A stretch of DNA of 6,730 nt from Planctomycetota bacterium. Lineage in GTDB: Bacteria; Planctomycetota; UBA1135; GCA-002686595. Location: NCBI GenBank assembly GCA_029259675.1, contig JAJDES010000424.1, positions 1-6,730 on the forward strand, given 5' to 3'. Below are positions 1-6,112 of this stretch, in pieces. A program made the translations under genes and the position numbers. Numbering within the stretch: position 1 is the first letter of the stretch; each line of letters starts with the position of its first letter. The notes beneath the pieces were generated by a model. That model saw nothing but the letters and a program-made list of their open reading frames with translations. It was not told where the DNA came from and ran no database searches.

Positions 1-206
1 GTCCCGTCCCAGCGCCCCTCAAAATCTGACTTGTGCCACTGTCGCAATCCCTTGGCGGCTTTGCCCTTCAAATAGGGATTGGAGTCAAAGAGTGCAAAGG
101 GGCCCGGTTCTGCCAACCGACCCGCGACCTCTGCCATACACGTCAATACAACAAGCGAGACGACGGCGATCAGCAGCTTTCTTAGCAGCTTCTTCGGCAG
201 CTTCAT
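1..206 (-). CDS. N-terminus of a probable SGNH/GDSL-like membrane-anchored or secreted protein (partial, 3' end outside window)
   Basis: The first 68 codons are visible. Residues 1-10 form a basic stretch (MKLPKKLLRK). Residues 11-24 are hydrophobic (LLIAVVSLVVLTCM), so this is an uncleaved anchor or a signal peptide. After it comes RLAEPGPFALFDSNPYLKG and then DFEGRWDG near the cut edge. From memory, this pattern of a membrane segment, a LAEPGPF-like stretch, a NPY motif and an F-x-GRWDG motif matches the N-terminus of SGNH/GDSL hydrolase-like proteins of planctomycetes. The catalytic GDS block would lie beyond the window, so the function is unproven. The ATG at 206 has no clear Shine-Dalgarno sequence; AAGAG lies about 11 bases upstream. 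A competing ATG at 249 in another frame ends after about 54 codons. The gene lies 160 bp downstream of the hydrolase gene, beyond two inverted repeats, so it may have its own promoter. Confidence 0.65.
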   Translation of the reverse strand, partial: MKLPKKLLRKLLIAVVSLVVLTCMAEVAGRLAEPGPFALFDSNPYLKGKAAKGLRQWHKSDFEGRWDG

Positions 207-207
207 C
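172..207 (-). repeat. Three imperfect 12-bp tandem units over a start codon
   Basis: On the minus strand, three consecutive 12-base units share the core AAGCTGC (units at 196-207, 184-195 and 172-183). They overlap the ATG at 206-204 and encode the basic, leucine-rich stretch KLPKKLLRKLL of the SGNH-like protein. In another frame the same repeats encode an Ala/Glu/Lys-rich stretch (DEAAEEAAKKAAD). The repeat could arise by slippage and could vary in copy number between strains. Confidence 0.6.
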
Positions 208-255
208 CGGCAATACTCTTGGGGTGGACTCTTGGGAGGAGGTGGACATGCAGGT

Positions 256-294
256 CTTGGATTCGACTGGCGGGCCCCCCCCTACGAATCCAAG
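256..294. repeat. Perfect 10-bp inverted repeat with 19-nt loop
   Basis: CTTGGATTCG (256-265) is exactly complementary to CGAATCCAAG (285-294). The loop contains GGG followed by a run of eight C (275-282). It sits in the 160-bp gap between the hydrolase stop (367) and the SGNH-like start (206). It could act as a transcript-end or mRNA-stabilising hairpin for the hydrolase message. No U-run follows on either strand, so it is not a canonical intrinsic terminator. Confidence 0.6.
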
Positions 295-302
295 CAGCTG
301 AT

Positions 303-343
303 AACGGGCAAACGGGCCAACAAGATAACGGCCAACGCCCGTT
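303..343 (-). terminator. Possible hairpin just downstream of the hydrolase gene
   Basis: AACGGGC (303-309) pairs with GCCCGTT (337-343). Inside it, GGCC (315-318) can pair with GGCC (330-333). It lies 24 bases past the hydrolase stop in the direction of transcription, where a terminator would be expected. There is no U-tract, so it may only stabilise the 3' end. Together with the 256-294 repeat it gives two consecutive hairpins in one short gap. Confidence 0.3.
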
Positions 344-366
344 CTTACCGCCTTGGAACTGGCGAC

Positions 367-1281
367 TTAGGGAGAATGCAGCAGATGCTCGCGAAGAAAG
401 GCAATTGTTCGGCCCAGGGATTGCTCCAGCGCGGGGCTGATCCCGCGCAATGGGTGCCTGGATCCAAATCCGTGGCCGGCTCCCTCCACCGTTTCCACGC
501 TCGCCTTGGTGCCCAAAGCTCGCTTTAGCTGATCTGCGGCGCCGATTTCCGTCAGCTGATCGCGTTCTCCATAAAGCACCAGGACTGGGGGCTTGAGGCG
601 CCGGCAGGCTGCCTGTATGTCGAGTCGCTCGCTGTGCTCCTCGGCGTCATCGATGATGCTGCGGTTCAAGCGCAAGCCATTGTCAAAGAACGGGTTGTGG
701 TAAGTGATGTATCCCTCTTCGCGGAACGCTTCGAGGGAAGCTTCACCGAAGAGGGCAACCCGGTGCATCGGCGCCCAAAGCACCAAAGCTCGGCACGCAG
801 AAAATCGTGCCTCGTGCAAGATTGCCATTCCCCCGCCGCGGCTGTGCCCGAATAGGGCCCCTCGCTTCGGATCCAGCGGACCCAAGCTGCCACTATTGAT
901 GGCGCCGTGAATGAGTTCGAGATCCTCCAGCTCGCGCGAGTATGTGTTTTCTGCGAAAAGCTCGAGTTCGGTGAATTCAGCCAAATCCGCGCCGATCCCA
1001 GAGCCGGAGAGATTGATCGCAACGGCACTGATCCCAGCAGCTTGGATGCGTTTGGCCAGCTCCGGCAAGAAAGCCCAGTCCATGAAGCCGCGGTGACCGT
1101 GAACCAAGAGCACCCAAGGCCTTGGGCCGGCACCGGGGGCCATATGAACGCGGCCGCGAATCACCCTGCGGGGATCGGCGGGGTTTAAGAGTTCAAATGC
1201 TTTGGGAGCTTCTTCCAAGGATGTGGGCGCAGAAGATGTGGCGTTGGCTGGTATCGACTCGGCTTGATGTCTAGCGCTCAA
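367..1281 (-). CDS. Alpha/beta hydrolase (serine hydrolase, dienelactone-hydrolase-like), 304 aa
   Basis: This is probably a cytoplasmic serine hydrolase; no signal peptide is visible. The fold landmarks are in order: the oxyanion HG motif at 61-62 (VLLVHGHRG), the nucleophile elbow GHSRGG at 145-150 with Ser147, the acid Asp241 in VLYGERDQL, and His270 in EGAGHGFG. All triad residues are present, so it should be active. The substrate cannot be read from the sequence; esterase and acyl-peptidase-like roles are possible. The start is a TTG at 1281-1279, within TTGA, which also contains the TGA stop of the upstream DUF72 gene. This 4-bp overlap suggests termination-reinitiation. The first 25 or so residues are Ser/Ala/Pro-rich and probably disordered, so a later start (TTG at residue 22 or GTG at residue 40) cannot be excluded. 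Confidence 0.88.
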   Translation of the reverse strand: MSARHQAESIPANATSSAPTSLEEAPKAFELLNPADPRRVIRGRVHMAPGAGPRPWVLLVHGHRGFMDWAFLPELAKRIQAAGISAVAINLSGSGIGADLAEFTELELFAENTYSRELEDLELIHGAINSGSLGPLDPKRGALFGHSRGGGMAILHEARFSACRALVLWAPMHRVALFGEASLEAFREEGYITYHNPFFDNGLRLNRSIIDDAEEHSERLDIQAACRRLKPPVLVLYGERDQLTEIGAADQLKRALGTKASVETVEGAGHGFGSRHPLRGISPALEQSLGRTIAFLREHLLHSP

Positions 1282-2159
1282 AAGAGCTCGTTTTGCCCCA
1301 ATGACTGGGCCATGGATTCGAGCCTAGGATAGCGGGAGACCAATTCCGCCGGAGCTAGGACTCGACCTTCGTGCAGCGCGTGCATCAGCTCCAAGGCATT
1401 GGCCACAGCCTTACCCGCAAAGTGGTTATTGGTGATGACGTAAGTGTGCGCCTTGGCCTGGGATTGGCGCTCCGCCCGTGAAGCCAAGCTGTCGATTTCC
1501 GCCGGGGAATAGAGGTAATCGTATTTTTGATCGCGATTCGATCGGGAGTCGAACCAAGCCTCCGCGTTTCTTCCGTGCAAGCGCAGGTAACCCAATGCTC
1601 CCGGCATCACGCGATCCGTTGGGGCGTGGGACTTCGAATACGGCAGGTCCAGTTCGGCGATGGAGCAATTCAGCCCTTCAAGTCGGTTCAAGTTCTCGCG
1701 GGAAAACCAACTTTCGTGACGCAGCTCGAGCACGAGTGGTGATTGCGAAAACCGTTCACGCACGGAATCCAGGCGCCGCCAGGCCGCCGTTGTGGGGTGA
1801 AAGCTAATTGGGAATTGCGCCAAAACAGCCGCGAGCTGCCCCGAATCGGCCAATGGCCTGATCCCATGATTGAAGCGCTCTGCGCACAAATCGCTATTCT
1901 CTTCACTATTCAGTGGGGCGTGTGTGAAACCTTGATGCAACTTTGCGAGGAATTGGAACCCTGGCTTCTCGTTCACTTGCTGCAGCCAACCGCGGGCCAT
2001 TTCCGCTTGCGGAAGACTGTAAAAGGTCGAGTTCACCTCAACGCAATCAATGAACTTTGAGAGAAACGCAAGCTGTTGAAAGCCCCTTGAGCGCTGACGG
2101 GGGTAGACCGCCCCGATCCAATCCGCATAGGACCATCCAGCAGTGCCGACTCGAATCAC
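1278..2159 (-). CDS. DUF72 family protein (YecE-like TIM barrel), 293 aa
   Basis: DUF72/YecE proteins adopt a TIM-barrel fold. Their biochemical role is not established. Family landmarks visible here are GTAGWSY at 5-11, EVNSTFY at 41-47, FLAKLHQGFTH at 70-80, LAQFP at 113-117, ELRHESWF at 145-152, GYLRLHGR at 190-197, a KYDYLYSPAEI block at 212-222, and TNNHFAGKAVANAL at 243-256. The length is slightly above the usual 240-280 aa. The start is a GTG at 2159-2157. The frame is closed upstream by a TAG at 2168-2166, so no earlier start exists. AGAGAAC just upstream is only a weak ribosome binding site. The stop overlaps the start of the hydrolase gene, so the two products are likely made together. 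The acyltransferase gene ends 73 bp upstream. Confidence 0.92.
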   Translation of the reverse strand: MIRVGTAGWSYADWIGAVYPRQRSRGFQQLAFLSKFIDCVEVNSTFYSLPQAEMARGWLQQVNEKPGFQFLAKLHQGFTHAPLNSEENSDLCAERFNHGIRPLADSGQLAAVLAQFPISFHPTTAAWRRLDSVRERFSQSPLVLELRHESWFSRENLNRLEGLNCSIAELDLPYSKSHAPTDRVMPGALGYLRLHGRNAEAWFDSRSNRDQKYDYLYSPAEIDSLASRAERQSQAKAHTYVITNNHFAGKAVANALELMHALHEGRVLAPAELVSRYPRLESMAQSLGQNELF

Positions 2160-2176
2160 AGTTCTCTAGCTGATCC

Positions 2177-2194
2177 CGTCATCAAACTATGACG
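2177..2194 (-). other. Small hairpin upstream of the DUF72 start
   Basis: CGTCAT (2177-2182) and ATGACG (2189-2194) form a perfect 6-bp stem with a 6-base loop. It ends 17 bases before the GTG of the DUF72 gene, in the 73-bp gap after the acyltransferase stop. It could be a processing or translation-modulating hairpin. A 6-bp stem can also arise by chance. Confidence 0.3.
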
Positions 2195-2232
2195 TGCTTG
2201 CTCGAAAATCGTGCATACGCGTGCGGGCAAGC

Positions 2233-3102
2233 TCATTGGGCCTGGAAGTCCAAACCAAGGTCTGCAAGCCCTTCGCGCTCCGCCTCATCCATGCGGGCCT
2301 TGAGCAATTCGCAGGCGTCTTCCAAAGCCCGCTCGCCTCCGCCTTTCTCGACTCGCATGGGCTCACCAAAGACGACGCGAACTTTTGAAAAGAGCTTGGG
2401 GATGGTGAATCCGTCCCAACTCTTCAAGCGCCAAGCATTGTCGGTAACCAAGCCCAGGGGCAAGATCGGATAACCCGTTGCGCGTGCCAACCACACCAAG
2501 CCCGAGTTGACCGAGTAGCACGGCCCGCGAGGGCCGTCGGGCGTAATGGCGACCACACGGCCTTGCTTTAGAAGTGTTAGCAGTTCGCGCAATGCGCGAG
2601 CGGCATTCTTGTTTGAAGAACCGCGAACAGCTTTGTTGCCCAGACGCGTCACCAAGGAGTTGACCAGGGAGCCGTCGTCGCTGGGCGAAATCAAGACGGT
2701 TATGGAAGCTCCCTCGAAGCGATGCAAACCGAGCAGCATGCGGCCGTGCCAAAGGGAGATAATGAAGCCCTTTTCTTTATTGCACTCTTCAAAGCGCTCT
2801 CCGTGGAGATCCGCCTTTCGCCAAGTCCAGGCCAACGTTCGGAGCACTAAGGGCGCCAGAATCGGGAGAAGCGCAGCGCCAACTCGCCTCCTGACAACCC
2901 GCAAACGCTTGCGCTTTTTTGATCCGCGCCCCTCGTCCTTGCGGGCTCCCGCCTCGTCTTCCACGGCCGTTGAACTCATCGTGCCATCATTGGAGTTGAC
3001 GCCTACTAGGCTGACCCCTACGGCCGTATGAACCGCAGCCCCCATCGCTCCCGCCGAGCCAGAACACCCGGCCCGGTCGCCCCAGGAGTCAAACTCGGTC
3101 AT
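2233..3102 (-). CDS. Lysophospholipid acyltransferase family protein (DUF374), 248-289 aa
   Basis: This is a member of the PlsC-like acyltransferase superfamily, DUF374 branch, expected to transfer acyl chains to a lipid acceptor at the inner membrane; the acceptor is unknown. Visible features are a basic stretch at 62-73 (KKRKRLRVVRRR) and a hydrophobic helix at about 74-94 (VGAALLPILAPLVLRTLAWTW). Next come WHGRML at 118-123 with the probable catalytic His119, SPSDDGSLV at 139-147, VRGSS at 159-163, PDGPRGP at 188-194, and KSWDGFTIPKLFSK at 227-240. Both DGPRGP and SWD.F.IP are hallmarks of the family. The start is uncertain. The ATG at 3102 adds 41 low-complexity Gly/Ala/Val residues of a kind I do not recognise in the family. 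The ATG at 2979 (residue 42) gives 248 aa, closer to the usual length. Neither has a strong ribosome binding site. The C-terminus is acidic and helical. Confidence 0.88.
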   Translation of the reverse strand: MTEFDSWGDRAGCSGSAGAMGAAVHTAVGVSLVGVNSNDGTMSSTAVEDEAGARKDEGRGSKKRKRLRVVRRRVGAALLPILAPLVLRTLAWTWRKADLHGERFEECNKEKGFIISLWHGRMLLGLHRFEGASITVLISPSDDGSLVNSLVTRLGNKAVRGSSNKNAARALRELLTLLKQGRVVAITPDGPRGPCYSVNSGLVWLARATGYPILPLGLVTDNAWRLKSWDGFTIPKLFSKVRVVFGEPMRVEKGGGERALEDACELLKARMDEAEREGLADLGLDFQAQ

Positions 3103-3135
3103 CTATTCGCCCGGCTATCAACCAGCAGTGCGAGT

Positions 3136-3156
3136 AATTTGAATCCCGGTCAAATT
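3136..3156. promoter_or_regulatory. Operator-like 7-7-7 inverted repeat upstream of the acyltransferase gene
   Basis: AATTTGA (3136-3142) and TCAAATT (3150-3156) form a perfect 7-bp inverted repeat around the 7-base spacer ATCCCGG. The 21-bp symmetric, AT-rich half-site layout is typical of a dimeric regulator binding site. It lies in the 122-bp gap after the 704-aa gene, 34 bp upstream of the ATG at 3102. On the minus strand, TTGAC-like hexamers lie in and beside it (TTGACT, TTGACC), but I found no convincing -10 at the right distance. It could regulate the acyltransferase gene. A weak 3'-end hairpin is the alternative. Confidence 0.4.
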
Positions 3157-3224
3157 TAATCTAGTCAAGCCAAGTCCGCTGCAGGGGTGCAAACCAAACC
3201 CACTCGGGGGCCTTTGCCCACGCC

Positions 3225-5339
3225 CTAGAATTCCGCGTGCCAACGAACATGCGTGATGGCTTCTCCTGTCACATTTACGCAGATCGAGGGATCGAAATAG
3301 TCGTAGAAAAAATCCGGTTCCGGCAACTGCTCGGCATCAAAGGGCAGTGAAAACTGCGGCGCAAATAGACCCAGCATGGAACGACCGGCATCGTAGTAGC
3401 CGGCCAGGAGGTCAGCCCAATCGAAGTAAGATAGGCCTGACACTTTTCGTTCGGCTTCGACGAGGCCCGAGTACATGTGGTGCCCTTCGTACGTAAAGTC
3501 GGAACCGAGCCGCGTACGCCCGCGCAAGCGCGATTTAATCAATGACGGCGTGATTGCAAAGAACAGCTTGTCTTCGACTACCGCAAAGGCCGGCTCGACG
3601 AAGGGTATGCCCAGTTCAAAATTGTAAATTTGCGCGTTGCGGTAGTCGCGACTCTCAAACGGTTGGTCTTCTCCGAAATACTCCACGGCCAGCTCATGCA
3701 AGCTGGCGACAGCCTTTGAGAAGCGCTCGACATCCTTTATTTCGCACCACCCTTGGAAGCGAGGCGGAGTCAAACCGCTGACCGGCGGAAAGAAAGCGAT
3801 CCATTCGGTGCCCAAGTTTTCGATCAGGTCTTCGCGCACACTCACTTTGGCTTTGGCCTCAATTTCAGCCAGAAGTTGGGTTGCTTGAGCGCCCATTCCA
3901 ATCCGCATCCCCGCGTAAGCCCAAGCGAATAGCTGTTGCCCGTCAAGACTGCCGTGCACGACCCCGGCGGCTTGATCGGGAACCAAATTGCGCAAATTGA
4001 ACTCGATGGGAACGTTCATGAAGGGCAGAACTGAAGAGGGTTCGGCGCTCGGAGTCGAGCGCTCCCACGTAATACCGCCCTCTTCCAGCCAAAGTCCCCA
4101 CACGCTTTCGGGCCCCATGCTGGCCATGGCCAAATCGGAAACGAATTTGCCCACGCCTTCCGGCTGCCGGCCCGTTTCAAGCGCACTGACAATGCCCTCG
4201 ATTTCGGGAGCCTTGCTGAGCAAGAAACGAACAACATTGGGTCCTGAGAATCGATCGAAGCCACGCAAGAGAGGTGCTGATTTGGCACCGACGACAGAGC
4301 TTCCTGCGCGCTTGTAGAGCTTGGTGTGAGCCAATCCGGGCTCAGCGCCTTCCGCGCGAAGCATCGACTGCTCCGGATCTACCTGGCCAAAGCCCACCAG
4401 TGTCACGGAACCGCTGGAAAGCACCCACCAGCGATTGGATGAGCCTTCGTAATCGCTAAACAACTCCCAGTGAACTGCATCACCAAGCATGTTTTCACCG
4501 GAGTGAGCGAAGACCGAATGCGCTCCGGATTCCCTACTTAGGCCTGAAAGCATGCCCCCGGTCGCTTCGGCCAAATTCGGTTGGTCGAACTCCAGGGCCA
4601 CGACAGCCGCGAGGGAGCCGAAACGAATCGCGGCCATTTGCTCGTCCAGGGAATCGTGCGCGCTGATATCTGCAGCCAGTTGCGCGCCGTCCGGAACGCC
4701 GTCACTCCCCATCGAGTACAAGCTGAACCACTTGCCACCACCCTGGGTCGAGTAGTGATACGCGTTGCCCCAAATGTCTTTGGGGGTTCCCAAGCTCAGA
4801 CCCGGAAGCGATGAGAGGTGCTCGGGATACTCACCACCGTGATCCAGCGCGTATTGCTCAAGCTCATACTTGAGCCCCTTCAAGTCTCGCTGCACCAATT
4901 CGAGCGCTTCGATTTGCTGCTCGTACCCGGTCGGCGCCTCCATCACTCCGGAAAGTGAAATCGAGACCGAATTCAAACCCTTGAAGAGCGGCCAAATATC
5001 TGCCGGGACTTCGGCTTCTCGCTCCAGCTTGGTCTGGATCCAGGTTCCGAAATCAGCCGGCTCGGGCAACTTCTCACCCAGTGCCTCTTCCATGCCCTCG
5101 CGAAAGTCGGGATTGGCGAGCAATTCGAGTGCTACATCCCAGCCCGTTTCCTTCAGGAATGGCAGCAGTGCCGGCAATTCGACGAAAAATTCGGCTGAGG
5201 GCGGGTGCAGGCGGGCATGGCCGTCGTGCACATTGTCGTTGGAGGCGAGCGGGGCGGTCAGGAGCAGAAGCGTACTGAGCATGGCTTGACTATCTTTGAG
5301 ACATCCAGAAAGGGGACCCCGGCTGTTCGAAGGAAACAT
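3225..5339 (-). CDS. Exported DUF3352-like protein of unknown function with an embedded GspG-like domain, 704 aa
   Basis: Residues 1-33 read as a signal peptide: a polar n-region with Arg/Lys, a hydrophobic core LSTLLLLTAPLA at 21-32, and likely cleavage before SND. Residues 140-227 resemble the globular core of the type II secretion major pseudopilin GspG: helix LVQRDLKGLKYELEQYALDHGGEYP (148-172), DIWGNAYHY (188-196), then YSMGSDGVPDG..LAADIS (208-226), matching the Ca-binding loop. The pilin N-terminal methylation helix is absent. The rest, about 230-704, has the repeated beta-strand style of DUF3352 proteins, for example YNFELGIPFVEPAFAVVEDKLFFAITPSLIKSRL (572-605). No catalytic motif is visible. 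The ATG at 5339 has AAGGA four bases upstream. The ATG at residue 20 (5282), with no such signal, would give a 685-aa product that still starts with the hydrophobic core. The protein probably acts in the periplasm or at the cell surface. The DUF3352 assignment is from memory of family style. Confidence 0.8.
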   Translation of the reverse strand: MFPSNSRGPLSGCLKDSQAMLSTLLLLTAPLASNDNVHDGHARLHPPSAEFFVELPALLPFLKETGWDVALELLANPDFREGMEEALGEKLPEPADFGTWIQTKLEREAEVPADIWPLFKGLNSVSISLSGVMEAPTGYEQQIEALELVQRDLKGLKYELEQYALDHGGEYPEHLSSLPGLSLGTPKDIWGNAYHYSTQGGGKWFSLYSMGSDGVPDGAQLAADISAHDSLDEQMAAIRFGSLAAVVALEFDQPNLAEATGGMLSGLSRESGAHSVFAHSGENMLGDAVHWELFSDYEGSSNRWWVLSSGSVTLVGFGQVDPEQSMLRAEGAEPGLAHTKLYKRAGSSVVGAKSAPLLRGFDRFSGPNVVRFLLSKAPEIEGIVSALETGRQPEGVGKFVSDLAMASMGPESVWGLWLEEGGITWERSTPSAEPSSVLPFMNVPIEFNLRNLVPDQAAGVVHGSLDGQQLFAWAYAGMRIGMGAQATQLLAEIEAKAKVSVREDLIENLGTEWIAFFPPVSGLTPPRFQGWCEIKDVERFSKAVASLHELAVEYFGEDQPFESRDYRNAQIYNFELGIPFVEPAFAVVEDKLFFAITPSLIKSRLRGRTRLGSDFTYEGHHMYSGLVEAERKVSGLSYFDWADLLAGYYDAGRSMLGLFAPQFSLPFDAEQLPEPDFFYDYFDPSICVNVTGEAITHVRWHAEF

Positions 5340-5355
5340 TCAATCCTTTTTCCTT
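5340..5355 (-). promoter_or_regulatory. Strong purine-rich ribosome binding site deciding the 704-aa start
   Basis: On the minus strand AAGGA occurs twice, at 5355-5351 and 5348-5344, within an A/G-rich tract ending 4 bases before the ATG at 5339. It is the only clear Shine-Dalgarno-like signal in the window. It favours the longer start over the ATG at 5282. Confidence 0.55.
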
Positions 5356-5427
5356 TTTCAACAGAGACCCAAAGCTGATCTCGCATTGGACCTAGTGGCC
5401 ATCTGGGGCGAAAGGGCCTCGAATGGG

Positions 5428-5467
5428 TGCTGGGGGGCGAATCAGCTGGCGGATCTTGCCCCCAGCA
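5428..5467. repeat. Perfect 9-bp GC-rich inverted repeat
   Basis: TGCTGGGGG (5428-5436) pairs exactly with CCCCCAGCA (5459-5467) over a 22-base loop. A smaller hairpin, CCATG/CATGG (5473-5487, 5-base loop), follows at once. It lies about 90 bp upstream of the 704-aa start, so on the minus strand it would fall in that gene's 5' leader if transcription starts further out. No U-run follows on either side. Confidence 0.5.
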
Positions 5468-5717
5468 ATATGCCATGGGCGGCATGGAATGATCCCGGCT
5501 TTGTAAATCTTGCGACCGGAAGGAGCCCGGGCCTCTCGTGCACCGGGTCCAAGCTGAGTTGCCAGCGTGGCGCTACGCTCATTGCAAAGTGGCACAACCG
5601 TCTTTGTGGAAGTAACTTGCAGCTTCGTACGGGCGACGCAAGTGCTCCGGTTTGGACTTCTGCGCTCGATCATCCACGAATCGCCCTTCGCTCGCGCTCA
5701 GCTCGGCACACGGTCCC

Positions 5718-5785
5718 GTTTGGGCTCGAATCCGCGCAAAGAAGTTCACGCAACATAGTCCGATCGCAGCGGATTCGGCCTGAAC
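5718..5785 (+). ncRNA. Candidate structured RNA element: about 17-bp stem with 33-nt loop
   Basis: CGAATCCGC (5727-5735) pairs perfectly with GCGGATTCG (5769-5777). After a bulged T at 5726 the stem continues, GTTTGGGC (5718-5725) with GCCTGAAC (5778-5785). This adds eight pairs, two of them G-U wobbles (5722/5781 and 5721/5782). The wobbles pair only in plus-strand RNA and become mismatches in minus-strand RNA, hinting at plus-strand transcription. An outer CGGTC (5711-5715) and GACCG (5797-5801) could close a larger domain. No known RNA family is recognised; I looked for RNase P, tmRNA and SRP signatures without success. It could equally be a palindromic DNA relic. Confidence 0.25.
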
Positions 5786-5936
5786 CTCGACTGCAAGACC
5801 GGCAGACCTGGCCTCTGATTTCGCCGCCATGGGTTGAGCAGGCCCTATGGTCGCCCAAGAGATTGCGCTCCCGCAAAGTCGAAGGACGGCGGGAAGCCCT
5901 TTCTAAGTTCGCAACTGCTTTACTTGGCGCAGCCCC

Positions 5937-5963
5937 GCTTGCCGGAGCAAGCTAATGCTTCTT
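5937..5963 (+). terminator. Possible weak terminator: 6-bp hairpin with tetraloop
   Basis: GCTTGC (5937-5942) and GCAAGC (5947-5952) flank the tetraloop CGGA, followed by TAATGCTTCTT. The stem is compact and GC-rich, but the tail is only moderately T-rich. If a plus-strand RNA is made from the hairpin cluster upstream, this is the best candidate for its end. Confidence 0.25.
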
Positions 5964-6112
5964 AGAATGCGGCGCTTGGTGTAGGCGATCCCGATTGTCC
6001 AGTCAGCCGATTTCAACGGTGCCCGAAAAGATTGGGGTTATCTGGCAAGGCCAATCGGAGCGAAAAGGCCGTGGGAGCTGCAAAGGCGCGCACAAGCGAC
6101 TTTTTGAAATGG

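Noticed and set aside
79..528. 149-codon plus-strand frame
   Set aside because: It runs antisense to the start of the SGNH-like gene and the end of the hydrolase gene, both of which have clear family features.
2196..2232. GCTTGC/GCAAGC inverted repeat after the acyltransferase stop
   Set aside because: A 6-bp stem with a 25-base loop and no T-tract is within chance expectation for this composition.
3191..3224. Terminator after the 704-aa gene
   Set aside because: Only a 4-bp GGGC/GCCC stem is available and no U-run follows. The signal is too weak to list.
3988..4317. Plus-strand frames antisense to the 704-aa gene (also 2546-3031 and 4870-5289)
   Set aside because: They are mirror frames of well-supported minus-strand genes and have no motifs of their own.
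5721..5740. tRNA T-arm-like GGGCTCGAATCC
   Set aside because: The flanking stems of a tRNA cannot be formed, the T-loop consensus is off by one base, and no anticodon or acceptor arm is found. The bases are better explained by the long stem at 5718-5785.
5579..5830. 83-codon minus-strand frame in the intergenic region, with neighbours at 5392-5673 and 5670-5876
   Set aside because: These short overlapping frames have no recognisable domain and no consistent frame, and they run through the hairpin stems. They look non-coding.
5296..5955. 219-codon plus-strand open frame beginning with TTG
   Set aside because: It overlaps the start of the 704-aa gene and lacks a ribosome binding site. Its product is Arg/Ser/Pro/Leu-rich with no motif, typical of a chance open frame in GC-rich DNA. 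It could be reinstated only by a homology match.
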